Shown here: positions 7,555 to 17,924 of the stretch, piece after piece
How positions within the stretch are numbered: position 1 is the first letter of the stretch
Layout: every line of letters begins with the position of its first letter
Assembly (NCBI RefSeq): GCF_016865365.1
Contig: NZ_AP024469.1
Span: 4,246,501-4,310,500 of the forward strand
Reading direction: 5' to 3'
DNA length: 64,000 bases
Origin: Geobacter sp. SVR
Lineage (GTDB): Bacteria; Desulfobacterota; Desulfuromonadia; Geobacterales; Pseudopelobacteraceae
Translations under genes and position numbers: made by a program
The notes under the pieces: generated by a model
The model's input: the letters and a program-made list of their open reading frames with translations, nothing else
Told to the model about the DNA's origin: nothing
Databases searched by the model: none

Positions 7555-10215
7555 TCAGGAACTTAATGCAGCATGAGCGGCGGCCAGGCGGGCGATGGGC
7601 ACTCGGAATGGCGAACAGGAGACGTAGTCCAGACCGATTTCGTGGCAGAACATGACCGAGGCCGGATCGCCGCCATGCTCGCCGCAGATGCCCAGCTTAA
7701 TGTCCGAGCGGGTGGTGCGTCCCTGCTGGCAAGCCAGCTTCACCAGCTTGCCCACCCCGGACTGATCCAGCGACACGAACGGATCTTCCGGCAGTATGCC
7801 GCTATCGACGTAAAAAGGCAGAAATTTACCGGCATCGTCGCGGGACAGACCAAAGGTCGTCTGGGTCAGGTCGTTGGTGCCGAAGGAAAAGAATTCGGCC
7901 TCAACCGCAATCTCGTCGGCCGTCAGGGCGGCACGGGGCAGTTCGATCATAGTGCCGATCAGGTACTCCAGCTTGACCCCGTACTGCGCAATGACCTCCT
8001 CGCAGACAGCCGCGGCATTCTGCTTCAGCACCTGCAGCTCCTTTACGGTAGCGATCAGCGGGATCATGATCTCGGGCACGATGGTGAAGCCCTCATCCCT
8101 GACGAGTTCGCAGGCCGCCTCCATGATGGCGCGCACCTGCATGTCGTAAATTTCGGGAAAGGTGATGCCGAGTCGGCAGCCGCGATGTCCCAGCATCGGG
8201 TTGAATTCGTGCAGGAACTCGATCTTGTGCTTGATGGCACCGACCGAAACCCCCATGGTTTTGGCCAGGTCCTCGATGTCCCTGTCTTCCTGGGGCAGGA
8301 ATTCATGCAGCGGCGGGTCGAGCAGACGGATGGTGACCGGCAGCCCCTTCATCTCACGGAAAATGCCGATGAAGTCCCCCTTCTGCATCGGCATGATTTT
8401 GGCCAGGGCCCTTTCACGCCCTTCCAACTCGTCGGACAGGATCATTTCGCGCACCGCCGCAATGCGCTCGGCATCGAAGAACATGTGTTCGGTGCGGCAC
8501 AGGCCGATCCCTTCAGCCCCGAAGTCGCGGGCAACTTTGGAGTCGTGGGGGGTGTCGGAATTGGCGCGGACCTTCATGGTGCGGAAGCCGTCAACCCACC
8601 CCATCAGGGTGCCGAAATCGCCGGTCAGCTGCACCGGAATGGTCGGCACGGCCCCCAGCATGACCTCTCCGCTGGAGCCGTTCAGGGTGATCAGATCCCC
8701 CCGCTTCACTACCACGCCGTTTTTGGCGGTAAATGTCTCCGTCACATAATCGACTTTGATATCTCCGCAGCCGGCCACGCAGCATTTACCCATGCCGCGG
8801 GCAACCACTGCGGCGTGGGAGGTCATGCCCCCGCGGGCAGTGAGGATGCCTTGGGCCGCATGCATGCCGTGAATATCTTCGGGGGACGTTTCGATCCTGA
8901 CCAGGATCACCTTGCGGCCGGTCTTGGCTTCGGCCTCGGCTTCATCGGCGGTGAACACCACTTCGCCGGATACGGCGCCGGGCGAGGCAGGCAGCCCCTT
9001 GGCAATCACCAGCTTCTCGGCTTTAGGGTCGAGGCAGGGGTGTAGCAACTGGTCGAGTTGGTTGGGCGCCACGCGCAGAACGGCGGTCTTCTCGTCGATC
9101 AGCCCTTCCCTTACCATTTCGACCGCGATCTTGATGGCCGCAGGCGCGGTGCGTTTGCCGTTGCGGGTCTGCAGCATGTAAAGGATGCCTTTTTCGATGG
9201 TAAACTCGATATCCTGCATGTCCTTGTAATGCTTCTCGAGAATGCCGCGGATCTGGACCAGTTGCTGGTAGCAGTCCGGCATGACCTCCTCCATGGAAGG
9301 CAACTTACCGTCCTTGTCCTTTACGCGGTTGATCGGCTGCGGGGTGCGTATGCCGGCCACCACGTCCTCTCCCTGGGCATTGACCAGGAATTCACCGAAA
9401 AAGTAATTCTCCCCGGTGGAGGGATCGCGGGTAAAGGCCACGCCGGTGGCACAATCATTGCCCATGTTGCCGAATACCATTGACTGTACGTTGACGGCAG
9501 TACCCCAGTCGGCCGGGATGTTGTTGAGCTTGCGATAGGTGATGGCGCGCTGGTTCATCCAGGACCCGAACACGGCACCGATGGCACCCCATAACTGTGC
9601 CTGGGGATCATCGGGAAATTCCGTGCCCAGCTCCTTTTTTATGGTTGCCTTGAAAACCCCCACCAGTTCCTTCCAGTCAGCAGCGGTCAGATCGGTGTCG
9701 AGATGTACGCCGCGCTGTTCCTTTTTCTGCTCCAACAGGTGATCGAGGATTTCCTTTTCCATTCCCATCACCACGTCGGCATACATCTGCACGAAACGGC
9801 GGTAGGCATCGTAGGCGAAACGCTCGTCGCCACTCTGGGCAATGATGCCCTGCACGGTGGTGTCGTTCAACCCCAGATTCAGGACGGTGTCCATCATGCC
9901 CGGCATGGAGGCCCGGGCGCCGGAGCGGACCGAGACCAGCAGAGGATTGGCTGGATCACCGAATTTTCTGCCCATCAGCTCCTCCACCCGCCTCAGGGCG
10001 GCTACCACCTCTGCAGCCAAGGCGGGTGGGTAATTGCGATCGTTCTTGTAGAATTCGGTGCAGACTTCGGTGGAAATGGTGAAGCCGGGAGGAACCGGCA
10101 GACCGATGCTGGTCATTTCGGCCAGATTGGCCCCCTTGCCACCCAGCAGGTTTTTCATGTCGGAGCGGCCCTCGGCTTGGCCGTCACCAAAAAAATAAAC
10201 ATACTTCTGGGTCAT
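7555..10215 (-). CDS. ppdK: Pyruvate, phosphate dikinase
   Basis: Interconverts pyruvate + ATP + Pi and PEP + AMP + PPi, linking acetate or pyruvate assimilation to gluconeogenesis. The order is ATP-grasp domain (GGKGANLAEM near the N terminus), central phospho-histidine domain (GGMTSHAAVVARGMG) and C-terminal PEP/pyruvate TIM barrel with the catalytic Cys in LGICGEHGGDP. I start at the ATG ending at 10215 (886 aa). AGGAGG at 10225-10230 is 9 nt from it, but directly abuts the ATG three codons upstream. The gene stands alone, followed by the bidirectional terminator. Family and function are secure. Confidence 0.96.
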   Translation of the reverse strand: MTQKYVYFFGDGQAEGRSDMKNLLGGKGANLAEMTSIGLPVPPGFTISTEVCTEFYKNDRNYPPALAAEVVAALRRVEELMGRKFGDPANPLLVSVRSGARASMPGMMDTVLNLGLNDTTVQGIIAQSGDERFAYDAYRRFVQMYADVVMGMEKEILDHLLEQKKEQRGVHLDTDLTAADWKELVGVFKATIKKELGTEFPDDPQAQLWGAIGAVFGSWMNQRAITYRKLNNIPADWGTAVNVQSMVFGNMGNDCATGVAFTRDPSTGENYFFGEFLVNAQGEDVVAGIRTPQPINRVKDKDGKLPSMEEVMPDCYQQLVQIRGILEKHYKDMQDIEFTIEKGILYMLQTRNGKRTAPAAIKIAVEMVREGLIDEKTAVLRVAPNQLDQLLHPCLDPKAEKLVIAKGLPASPGAVSGEVVFTADEAEAEAKTGRKVILVRIETSPEDIHGMHAAQGILTARGGMTSHAAVVARGMGKCCVAGCGDIKVDYVTETFTAKNGVVVKRGDLITLNGSSGEVMLGAVPTIPVQLTGDFGTLMGWVDGFRTMKVRANSDTPHDSKVARDFGAEGIGLCRTEHMFFDAERIAAVREMILSDELEGRERALAKIMPMQKGDFIGIFREMKGLPVTIRLLDPPLHEFLPQEDRDIEDLAKTMGVSVGAIKHKIEFLHEFNPMLGHRGCRLGITFPEIYDMQVRAIMEAACELVRDEGFTIVPEIMIPLIATVKELQVLKQNAAAVCEEVIAQYGVKLEYLIGTMIELPRAALTADEIAVEAEFFSFGTNDLTQTTFGLSRDDAGKFLPFYVDSGILPEDPFVSLDQSGVGKLVKLACQQGRTTRSDIKLGICGEHGGDPASVMFCHEIGLDYVSCSPFRVPIARLAAAHAALSS

Positions 10216-10385
10216 GTTTCTCATCCTCCTCGCAAATGTCAGCTACCATTTAAAAAAGCTAAAAACTTTTATTTTTAATAAAAATAATAGGTTAGCAGAA
10301 TGGGACTATAGCGCAGAATGGTAAAAAAACAACTGAATTATACAAATTTAATCACCACAAAGTCTCTTGAGAGGGGCTTGCAGAC

Positions 10386-10434
10386 ACAAAAAAAGGGATT
10401 GAGATCATGCGCACAGGCATGATTTCAATCCCTT
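10386..10434 (-). terminator. Intrinsic terminator downstream of the gspG-like gene
   Basis: An 18-bp stem with one wobble pair (10393-10410 with 10417-10434) has a 6-nt loop. On the minus strand it runs directly into a T-tract. It ends the pseudopilin transcript before the ppdK promoter region. The stretch 10235-10330 between them is very AT-rich and probably carries the ppdK promoter, though no clean -35/-10 pair is seen. Confidence 0.9.
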
Positions 10435-10459
10435 GGGTTCATCAACGATATCAAGCGCC

Positions 10460-10900
10460 TTACTTTACATCTGCACTGCTGATATCGGCATTCTTGCCCT
10501 CTCCCCCTTTTGCACCGTCGGCACCATAGGACAGAAGATCATAGTCACCCTGCTCACCGGGTGATATGTAGATGTAATCGTTGCCCCAGGGGTCCTTGGG
10601 AACCTTCTTGCTTTCCAGATAGCCTTCGCTCTTGTAATTATTGGGAATCGTTCCGACTGTTGGCTTGGTCACCAGTGCCGAAAGCCCCTGCTCAGTGGAA
10701 GGGAATGTACCGTTGTCCAACTTGTACAGTTTCAGGGCTGTCTCGATATTCTTGATCTGAACCTTGGCATCGGTAATCTTGGCGTCATCGGTGCGGCCCA
10801 TCAGCCGGGGGCCGACCAGAGCTGCCAGCAGAGCCAGGATGACAATTACCACCATGATCTCGATCAGGGTAAAGCCGCGTCGGTTGTCAAGCTGTTTCAT
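10460..10900 (-). CDS. Type II secretion major pseudopilin GspG-like protein, orphan
   Basis: The 146-aa prepilin-like protein has a prepilin-peptidase site [19 protein letters not shown], with Gly at -1, Phe at +1 and Glu at +5. The C-terminal part ([14 protein letters not shown], then [14 protein letters not shown]) matches GspG, whose acidic loop binds calcium. The ATG at 10900 has GAGGAGG 10 nt upstream; the frame extends upstream but without family similarity. GspG forms the periplasmic pseudopilus of type II secretion. No other gsp gene is nearby, so it must act with a system elsewhere or be a specialised copy. Confidence 0.9.
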   Translation of the reverse strand: MKQLDNRRGFTLIEIMVVIVILALLAALVGPRLMGRTDDAKITDAKVQIKNIETALKLYKLDNGTFPSTEQGLSALVTKPTVGTIPNNYKSEGYLESKKVPKDPWGNDYIYISPGEQGDYDLLSYGADGAKGGEGKNADISSADVK

Positions 10901-11203
10901 CTGAATGCTTCCTCCTCGTATTGGTTGTAACCTGATAATTTTTACACAGTCCTGCCTGGCAAGGCAAGATTTTATGCTTGCAGCCGGTAATAAGCCAGAA
11001 GAGAACGTACCCCATTTGCGGTAACAAGAACCCCGAGGGGGGTTAGAACTGTCCAAAAAAGCCGGTAAATTCCCCACCCCAAGGCGTTGGGGCCGAGTTA
11101 TTGAAAGGGCGGGCGAGGCCGGGTATCTTTCGTCTCACCGTTGGCACGACAAGTGAATAATCTGTCACAACGGTTTTCAAATCCCCAAAAATGGAGTCGT
11201 CCC

Positions 11204-11476
11204 ATGAAAAAGACACTGATCGCCCTGCTTGCCCTCACCGCATTCGCCGGAACCGCCCTTGCTGCAGACGTCATCGAACTGCCGGCATCCATGGGAAAAG
11301 TGACATTCCCGCACAAGAAGCACCAGGAGATGCTGAAGGACTGCTCGAAGTGCCATGCCAAGGGCCCCGGCAAGATCGCCGAGCTCAACAAGGACTGGGC
11401 CCACAAAACCTGCAAGGGCTGCCACGTGGAAATGAAGCAGGGCCCCACCGGCTGCAAGGACTGCCACAAGAAGTAA
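11204..11476 (+). CDS. ppcA: Periplasmic triheme cytochrome c7, PpcA family
   Basis: A 90-aa precursor with a Sec signal peptide (cleavage after ALA, about residue 20) gives a mature protein of about 70 aa. It has three heme-attachment sites, CSKCH (47-51), CKGCH (70-74) and CKDCH (84-88), plus distal histidines such as those in FPHKKH. Size, spacing and the KGPGKI segment match the Geobacter PpcA family, which shuttles electrons and protons across the periplasm between inner-membrane quinol oxidases and outer-membrane cytochromes during metal or electrode reduction. The ATG at 11204 has GGAG 7 nt upstream. It is monocistronic with its own terminator. Confidence 0.94.
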   Translation: MKKTLIALLALTAFAGTALAADVIELPASMGKVTFPHKKHQEMLKDCSKCHAKGPGKIAELNKDWAHKTCKGCHVEMKQGPTGCKDCHKK

Positions 11477-11500
11477 TACGAGCCAACAGCGTATCAACGG

Positions 11501-11527
11501 GGGCTGGCCTGATGGCCGGCCCTTTTC
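11501..11527 (+). terminator. Intrinsic terminator of ppcA
   Basis: A 9-bp GC-rich stem with one wobble pair (11501-11509 with 11514-11522) and a TGAT loop is followed by TTTTC. It lies just before the convergent glycosylase gene ends. Confidence 0.85.
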
Positions 11528-11531
11528 TATT

Positions 11532-12407
11532 TCATGGCGACGACGACTGCCCGGCCACCATCAAGGTGGAACCGACCCGAATAAGAAAACCCTCGCGTTG
11601 CAGGTCGCACAGGTTTTTCTCCAGCAGCTCAGCTTCAACCTCAAGACAACTTTTCAGCTGGGACGCCGACAGGCCCGATTCCGCCAGAACCGCTCCGAGA
11701 ATCCTGCTGCGCAACTCGCGGTTGGAGCCTTTGAAGGGGGACTGACGGATATGATGGGCACTCCGACGGCCGGGATTGGGATGTGCCTGCTTCAGCATCA
11801 CACCGTAATCCATCAGGGCATAGTACCATTCCCGGGGATTGCTGCGGTCCAATGTGGCCGATACCAGCGGCATGATGTCACGGTCGGCAACCTGCTCCCG
11901 GCCTGCAAAGAAGAGATGCAGAAAGACCGTCCGGATGTTGGTTTCGATCAAGGGGGCGGCAATGCAAAAGGCAAAGGCAGCCACGGCGCGGGCGGTATAG
12001 AAGCCGATGCCGGGCAGCGTTTCCAGCGTTTCGATCTCTCCGGGCACCTTGCCGTTAAAGCGGGTCATGATGGCCGTACAGCAGCGCTGCAAGGCAATGG
12101 CGCGGCGGTTGTAACCCAGCCCCTGCCAGACCCGCAACACCTCGGCCAATGATGCCGCGGCCAATGCAGCAGGGGTGGGGAAGGCATCCAGAAACTCGAC
12201 GTATTTTTTCCTGACCCGTTCCACCTGGGTCTGCTGCAGCATGATCTCCGATACCAGAATCGCATAGGGATCGTCTGTTTCACGCCACGGCATCGGACGG
12301 GGATGGGAACGGTGATGCCCGTAGATCAGCTCACGGAACGAGCCGATCTCCTCCGCGGTCAGCACGTTCCTCTGATCCGGGTTCGCCGGAACGCTTTGAA
12401 AACTCAT
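11532..12407 (-). CDS. MutY-like adenine DNA glycosylase lacking the Fe-S cluster
   Basis: The 291-aa HhH-GPD protein carries the MutY-type start (PMPWRETDDPYAILVSEIML, then QQTQV, including the Glu equivalent to MutY E37) and the helix-hairpin-helix LETLPGIGFYTARAVAAF. Two points are odd. The catalytic Asp of MutY/Nth is replaced by Glu in PLIETNIRTVF. The C-terminal four-Cys cluster of MutY is absent; only two Cys remain near the end, in a region that looks like a small winged helix instead of the NUDIX-like 8-oxoG domain. It probably removes mispaired bases, but the exact lesion is uncertain. It lies 75 nt upstream of nothing on its strand and is not linked to uvrB by overlap. Confidence 0.8.
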   Translation of the reverse strand: MSFQSVPANPDQRNVLTAEEIGSFRELIYGHHRSHPRPMPWRETDDPYAILVSEIMLQQTQVERVRKKYVEFLDAFPTPAALAAASLAEVLRVWQGLGYNRRAIALQRCCTAIMTRFNGKVPGEIETLETLPGIGFYTARAVAAFAFCIAAPLIETNIRTVFLHLFFAGREQVADRDIMPLVSATLDRSNPREWYYALMDYGVMLKQAHPNPGRRSAHHIRQSPFKGSNRELRSRILGAVLAESGLSASQLKSCLEVEAELLEKNLCDLQREGFLIRVGSTLMVAGQSSSP

Positions 12408-12482
12408 GCAGCCTCTCTCGAAATTCAGTAATGCCCCTGCCGGTTCTTCAAAAATGGCTTGGTCGGGAATAGGGCCGAAAAT

Positions 12483-14513
12483 CTATCTCAGCGCCAGTTC
12501 CTGTTCCTCCAACTGCTTGACCTTGTCCCGCAGTTCCGCCGCCCGTTCGAAATCCAGCTCCTTGGCGGCTGCCAGCATTTCTTTACGCAGTTTCTTGACC
12601 AGCTTGGGAATATCCTTGGGGGCCACGTCGTATCCGGCGGATGGTTCAGCGACATTGCCGCCCGGCGTGAAGTAATCGCGCTCCTCGATCGTGCCGAGGA
12701 TGGTGCGCATGCTCTTCCTGACCGTCTCGGGGGTGATGCCGTATTCGCGGTTATAGGCCAGCTGCTTGCTGCGGCGACGCTCGGTTTCGTCGATACACTC
12801 CTGCATGGAGCGGGTAATGCCGTCGGCGTACATCAACACACGCCCGTGGACGTTGCGTGCGGCCCGGCCGCAGGTCTGGATCAGGGAGCGGCTGGAACGC
12901 AGGAAGCCCTCCTTATCGGCATCCAGAATCGCCACCAGCGAGACCTCCGGCAGATCCAGCCCCTCGCGCAGCAGGTTGATGCCCACCAGCACGTCGAATT
13001 CCCCCAACCGCAGATCGCGCAGGATCTGCATCCGCTCGATGGTGTCGATATCCGAATGCAGGTACCTGACCCGCACCCCCAGCTCGCGGTAGTAGTTGGT
13101 CAATTCCTCGGCCATACGCTTGGTCAGGGTCGTTACCAGCACCCGCTCGCCGCGGGCCACGGTTTCGCGCACCTCGTGCAGCAGGTCGTCGACCTGCCCG
13201 ACGCCCCCCGTCCCGGCCGTTACCGGCCGCACTTCGATCTGCGGATCCACCAGGCCGGTGGGGCGAATAACCTGTTCCACGAAAACACCGCCGCTCTTCT
13301 CCAGCTCGTAATCGGCCGGCGTGGCCGAAACATAGACTGCCTGGTTTACGCGCGTCTCGAACTCACCAAAGTTGAGCGGCCGGTTGTCCAGCGCGGCCGG
13401 CAGTCGGAAACCGTATGTCACCAGGGTATCCTTGCGGCTGCGGTCGCCGCGGAACATGCCACCCACCTGCGGGATACTGATATGCGACTCGTCCACGAAC
13501 AGCACGAAGTCCTTAGGGAAATAGTCGATCAGGGTATAGGGGGGCTCACCAGGCTGGCGGCCATCGAAATAACGCGAGTAGTTTTCGATCCCCTGGCAGA
13601 AGCCCATCTCCTCCATCATCTCGATATCGAAGAAGGTGCGCTGTTCGATGCGCTGGGCCTCCAGCAGCATGTTCTCGGTGCGGAAGTGGCGGATCCGCTC
13701 CCCCAGGTCGACGCGGATCTGCTCCACAGCCCGCTCCAGGGTCTCGCGGCTCGAAACGTAGTGGGAAGCGGGATATATGGCGCATTTGGAAAGCCGGTGC
13801 AGCACCACTCCCCGCAACGGATCGATCTCGCTGATGCTCTCGATCTCGTCGCCAAAGAACTCGATCCGCAGGGCCTTCTCGTCGTCATAGGCCGGAAAGA
13901 CCTCGATTACATCCCCCCGGACCCGGAAGGTGCCGCGGTGGAAATCGGTGTCGTTGCGCTCGTACTGTATCTCGACCAGTTTTCGCAGCAGGGTGTCCCG
14001 GCCGTAGTCCTCCCCCTGGTGGAAGAAGATGTGCATGCTGGCATAGGCCTCGGGCGAACCGATCCCGTAAATGCAGGAAACCGAAGCCACGATGATCACA
14101 TCCCGGCGGGTCAGCAGACTGCGGGTAGCCGAGTGGCGCATCTTGTCGATCTCGTCGTTGATGGCGGAATCTTTTTCGATGAAGGTGTCGCTGGTGGGGA
14201 TATATGCTTCAGGCTGGTAATAATCGTAGTAGGAAACGAAAAACTCGACGGCGTTCTCGGGGAAGAGCTCCTTGAACTCGCCGTAGAGCTGGGCCGCCAG
14301 AGTCTTGTTGGGGGCCAGCACCAGCGCTGGCTTGCCGACGGTGGCAATGACATTGGCCACCGTGTAGGTCTTGCCCGAGCCGGTAACCCCCAGCAGCACC
14401 TGATGGCGGTCCCCCGCCTCGATGCCGGCCACCAGTTCGGCGATGGCCTGGGGCTGGTCGCCGCGGGGGACATAATCGCTGACGATCTTGAAAGGGGAAG
14501 CGTTCGTGTTCAT
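12483..14513 (-). CDS. uvrB: Excinuclease ABC subunit B
   Basis: UvrB is the helicase-like damage-verification subunit of nucleotide excision repair. Using the ATG ending at 14513 gives 676 aa, the normal length; family similarity begins at [18 protein letters not shown]. Walker A is GVTGSGKT (residues 42-49), the DEAD-like motif is VDESH, the damage-probing beta-hairpin region ([12 protein letters not shown]) is intact, and the C-terminal UVR motif that binds UvrC ends the protein. It is followed after 75 nt by the MutY-like gene on the same strand, a plausible repair pairing. Confidence 0.96.
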   Translation of the reverse strand: MNTNASPFKIVSDYVPRGDQPQAIAELVAGIEAGDRHQVLLGVTGSGKTYTVANVIATVGKPALVLAPNKTLAAQLYGEFKELFPENAVEFFVSYYDYYQPEAYIPTSDTFIEKDSAINDEIDKMRHSATRSLLTRRDVIIVASVSCIYGIGSPEAYASMHIFFHQGEDYGRDTLLRKLVEIQYERNDTDFHRGTFRVRGDVIEVFPAYDDEKALRIEFFGDEIESISEIDPLRGVVLHRLSKCAIYPASHYVSSRETLERAVEQIRVDLGERIRHFRTENMLLEAQRIEQRTFFDIEMMEEMGFCQGIENYSRYFDGRQPGEPPYTLIDYFPKDFVLFVDESHISIPQVGGMFRGDRSRKDTLVTYGFRLPAALDNRPLNFGEFETRVNQAVYVSATPADYELEKSGGVFVEQVIRPTGLVDPQIEVRPVTAGTGGVGQVDDLLHEVRETVARGERVLVTTLTKRMAEELTNYYRELGVRVRYLHSDIDTIERMQILRDLRLGEFDVLVGINLLREGLDLPEVSLVAILDADKEGFLRSSRSLIQTCGRAARNVHGRVLMYADGITRSMQECIDETERRRSKQLAYNREYGITPETVRKSMRTILGTIEERDYFTPGGNVAEPSAGYDVAPKDIPKLVKKLRKEMLAAAKELDFERAAELRDKVKQLEEQELALR

Positions 14514-14735
14514 GTGTCCATCATATGCCCAGGCCGCAACACTGTCCAGCAGCATCCTGGGAAACGTCCGTTACCGGGGCATCCGTGCGGCACTATTTGC
14601 CAATCCATGCGCGGTAAAAGCGGGTATCCCAATGCCCAGCTGTGCCACAACCGAGGCCGGAAGCGCGTCACGCACCGGGGACTGTCCATCTCAGCCAAAC
14701 ATCGGATAACTGCGGTAAGCGGAGAGCTTTCCAGC

Positions 14736-16139
14736 TCACTCCGAAACAGCCTGCCGCGCCCGTTCGATCCGGCGGACGACCTCCGCTGTTCCAAGAGTAA
14801 CGATCATTTCACCGATACCGGGCGCCTGGGTACCACCGGAAAGGGCGATCCGGACCGGCTGGCCCACCTGGGGCATCTTCCAGCCGTTTTCCGTGCAGAT
14901 CTCCTTGAAAAGCGCATCGAATTCCGCCGCCGTGGTAGCCGTGGCTGCTGCCAATTTTTCCGCCACAACGCCGTAAACCGCCATCAGGTGCGCTTTCTCG
15001 AATTTAGCCAGGGCGGCCTGATCATAGGCCTCGGGCGCCCGGTAATAAAACAGGACCGCATCTGCCATTTCGAGCATAGTGCGGGCCCGCTCCTGCAGCG
15101 TGGTGACGGCAGCCGCCAGGTCGGGGCCTCCTGCTGCAGGGTCGATGCCTCGCTCTGCCAGAAAGGGGAGCAGCAGTCGCGACAGCCGCTGAGGATCTCC
15201 GCTTTTGATGTAATGGGCATTCAGCCAGAGCAGCTTATCGGAGTTGAATACGCTGGCAGAACGGCCGACACTGCCGATATCGAACTTGGCCACCATCTCG
15301 TCGCGGCTGAAGATTTCGTCGTCGCCGTGGCTCCAGCCGAGCCGCACCAGGTAGTTGTTCAGTGCTTCGGGCAGGAATCCCATGTCACGGTAAGCGATCA
15401 CACTGGTGGCGCCGTGGCGCTTGGAGAGGCGCGCCTTGTCGCTGCCGAGGATCATCGGCACATGGGCGAACTGCGGCACCGGAAATCCGAGCGCCTGGTA
15501 GAGCTGGATCTGGCGCGGCGTATTGTTGACGTGGTCGTCGCCCCTGATGACAGTGGTTATGCGCATGCTGGCATCGTCGATCACTACGCAGAAGTTGTAA
15601 GTCGGCGTACCGTCGCTGCGCTGGATAATGAGATCGTCCAACTCCTCATTGGGAAAGGAGATTGTGCCCTTGATCAGGTCGTCGAAGGAAGTGCTGCCCT
15701 CCTGCGGCGCGAGAAAACGTACCACGGACGGTTTATCTGCCGGAGCGTCCTTTAAGTTGCGACACCTTCCGTCATACTTTGGCTTGCGCCCCTCGCGCAT
15801 GGCCTGTTCCCGACGGGCTTCCAGCTCTTCGGGCGAACAATAGCAGCGGTAGGCCTTACCCTCGTCCAGTAACTGCTGCACATGCTGCTTGTAGAGCGGA
15901 AAGTTCTCCGACTGATAGAAGGGCCCCTCGTCCCAATCCAACCCGAGCCATTCCATCCCCTGCAGAATCGCATCGACCGACTCCTTGGTTGAGCGCTCCA
16001 CGTCGGTATCCTCGATGCGCAGAATGAATGTTCCCCCCTGCTTGCGGGCCAACAGCCAGTTGAACAAAGCGGTACGGGCTCCACCCACGTGGAGGTACCC
16101 GGTTGGGCTGGGTGCGAAACGGACTCGTAGATCGGACAT
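14736..16139 (-). CDS. gltX: Glutamyl-tRNA synthetase
   Basis: Class I aminoacyl-tRNA synthetase of 467 aa. The HIGH-type motif is [11 protein letters not shown] (His17) and the KMSKS-type motif is ARLSKRHG near residue 238. The typical C-terminal anticodon-binding helical domain is present. It charges tRNA-Glu, and possibly tRNA-Gln if GatCAB is present. The gene is flanked by 222 nt (to uvrB) and 163 nt (to the radical SAM gene) without other genes. Confidence 0.95.
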   Translation of the reverse strand: MSDLRVRFAPSPTGYLHVGGARTALFNWLLARKQGGTFILRIEDTDVERSTKESVDAILQGMEWLGLDWDEGPFYQSENFPLYKQHVQQLLDEGKAYRCYCSPEELEARREQAMREGRKPKYDGRCRNLKDAPADKPSVVRFLAPQEGSTSFDDLIKGTISFPNEELDDLIIQRSDGTPTYNFCVVIDDASMRITTVIRGDDHVNNTPRQIQLYQALGFPVPQFAHVPMILGSDKARLSKRHGATSVIAYRDMGFLPEALNNYLVRLGWSHGDDEIFSRDEMVAKFDIGSVGRSASVFNSDKLLWLNAHYIKSGDPQRLSRLLLPFLAERGIDPAAGGPDLAAAVTTLQERARTMLEMADAVLFYYRAPEAYDQAALAKFEKAHLMAVYGVVAEKLAAATATTAAEFDALFKEICTENGWKMPQVGQPVRIALSGGTQAPGIGEMIVTLGTAEVVRRIERARQAVSE

Positions 16140-16302
16140 ATGCTGACTCCTTCTAGAGATTTTGCGTACGGTGCATTTTGAAACAAATACGTAAAACTAT
16201 ATACAGCCGAGCCTCCGCAGAAACGCTCCATGCGATCCAACCGTAGTGGCTCTTAAATCCGGTGGAGGCGGAAGACGTCACACTTTCAGAGCGGTTGAAA
16301 TT

Positions 16303-17244
16303 TCAGTCCAGACGGCATCCTTGCCATGAACCGCGCCGGACCAGTTCGTTGACCACCGCGTACCACATCTGGTTGTTCTTCAGCCCCCACCGCGGCGCCA
16401 CGCCGATAGCCAGTGGCGCCGACCCGTACAGGCGCTGGACCGTGACCCGCGCTGGAAGCCGTTCCAGGAAGTCGGCGACTGTGGCTACATATTCCTGAAA
16501 CTCGAGCGGCCTGAATTCGCCCCGGCGATACAGCTCGGCCAGTTCGGTCCCCTCCACGGCATGCAACTGGTGCAGTTTGACCGAATCGATCGGCAGCCCT
16601 GCAATCAGCTCGGCGGTCCTGAGAAACTCGGCAGCGGACTCGCCGGGAAAGCCATGGATCAGATGGGCACAGATGTCAAAATTCCGTCTGGCAGCGCGTT
16701 GCACTGCCTGCACAAAATCGTCCAGCGTATGACCGCGGTTGATGCGGGCCAGGATGGCATCGTCCATGGACTGCAGGCCCAGCTCCAGACAGACATAGTG
16801 CGTGCGGGCAATTTCGGTCAGAAGCTCCAGCGCACCGTCCGAGAGCGAATCGGGACGAGTCCCGACCGAGATGCCGATCACCGAGGGCATGGCCAAGGCG
16901 CGGCGGTACAGCTCGGCCAGCATCTCTACCGAACCGTACGTATTGGTGTATTTCTGGAAATAGACGATAAATTTTTCGGAACCGAGCCGCTGCCGGTGAT
17001 ACGCCACGCCGTGGGCAACCTGTTCTTCAAGCGGGATCGCTGCCAGGGTGTCCTTGGGAGAAAACGAGACGTTATTGCAGTAGATGCAACCACCGGTGCC
17101 CTTGCTGCCGTCGCGGTTGGGGCAGGTGAATCCTGCGTCCACGTTGACCTTGCTGATCCGGCAACCGAAGCGGCGTCGCAGGTAATGCCCGTAAGAGTGG
17201 ATTCGGAGCTCGGGATGTATGCGTTCATCGGGAGGATTGAACAT
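16303..17244 (-). CDS. Radical SAM protein, YhcC/YtqA family
   Basis: The 313-aa protein carries the family's distinctive iron-sulphur region: VNVDAGFTCPNRDG followed by GGCIYCNN, which supply the radical SAM cysteines. Then come YFQKYTNTYG and the radical-SAM barrel (GISVGTRPDSL, CLELGLQS). The cellular substrate of this family is not established; a tRNA or cofactor role is often proposed. Its first 20 bases overlap the end of thiE, so translation is probably coupled to the thiamine operon and expression would follow the TPP riboswitch. Confidence 0.88.
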   Translation of the reverse strand: MFNPPDERIHPELRIHSYGHYLRRRFGCRISKVNVDAGFTCPNRDGSKGTGGCIYCNNVSFSPKDTLAAIPLEEQVAHGVAYHRQRLGSEKFIVYFQKYTNTYGSVEMLAELYRRALAMPSVIGISVGTRPDSLSDGALELLTEIARTHYVCLELGLQSMDDAILARINRGHTLDDFVQAVQRAARRNFDICAHLIHGFPGESAAEFLRTAELIAGLPIDSVKLHQLHAVEGTELAELYRRGEFRPLEFQEYVATVADFLERLPARVTVQRLYGSAPLAIGVAPRWGLKNNQMWYAVVNELVRRGSWQGCRLD

Positions 17245-17881
17245 GTTTCTCGATCGTTTGAAGCAGTGATACGGCCGCTTGACGCGGATCTGACGAGGCC
17301 ATGATGGCGGAAATCAAAGCAATGCCGCCGGCGCCGGCTGCCAGAACCTCACTTATTGACGTAATTTTGACACCACCGAGGGCAAATACGGGGATATTGA
17401 CACGGGAGCAGACCATTTTCAGCGCCCCCACTCCGAACGGCGGTCCGAATGATGCCTTGGAAGGGGTATGGTAGACCGGACCGAAGGTGATGAAATCGGC
17501 GCCGTCAGCCTCGGCTTGGCAAGCTTCGTCGCAAGCATGGGCAGAGTAGCCGATCAGAAAGCGTGGCCCGGCCAGTCTGCGCGCCTCCCTTATCGGCAGG
17601 CTGGCGGCTCCGAGATGAACCCCGTCGGCACCGACCGCCAGTGCGACATCCAGGCGGTCGTTGATGAACAGGCGCGCGCCAAAGGCTGAGGTAATGCTGC
17701 GCAATTCCATTGCCAGCGCGAAGCAGTCGCGGCCCCCAAGATCCTTTTCCCGAAGCTGGACCGCCCGAACGCCCCCCTCCAGCGCCGCCCTGACAACGCC
17801 CGACAGTGAGCCCCCGGGAGATTGTGCCCGGTCCGTAATGAAATAGAGGCTGAAATCAGCAGCAGACATCGCAACTGTCAC
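17225..17881 (-). CDS. thiE: Thiamine-phosphate synthase
   Basis: ThiE joins the HMP-pyrophosphate and thiazole-phosphate halves into thiamine monophosphate. The barrel motifs VQLREKDL, INDRLDVALAVGADGVHLG and FITFGPVYHTPSK (phosphate-binding loop) are all present. The frame opens with a GTG at 17881; an ATG four codons in (17869) is equally possible because neither has a strong Shine-Dalgarno. It follows thiG after 43 nt and overlaps the radical SAM gene downstream. Confidence 0.94.
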   Translation of the reverse strand: MTVAMSAADFSLYFITDRAQSPGGSLSGVVRAALEGGVRAVQLREKDLGGRDCFALAMELRSITSAFGARLFINDRLDVALAVGADGVHLGAASLPIREARRLAGPRFLIGYSAHACDEACQAEADGADFITFGPVYHTPSKASFGPPFGVGALKMVCSRVNIPVFALGGVKITSISEVLAAGAGGIALISAIMASSDPRQAAVSLLQTIEKHVQSSR

Positions 17882-17924
17882 TGGAAGCAGGGACGTGCCG
17901 TCCGGGCTGGCGGGTCATCCTGAG

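Noticed and set aside
12459-15755. 1098-codon plus-strand open frame across uvrB and gltX
   Set aside because: Opposite-strand shadow of two conserved genes; it has no family similarity and crosses their boundary.
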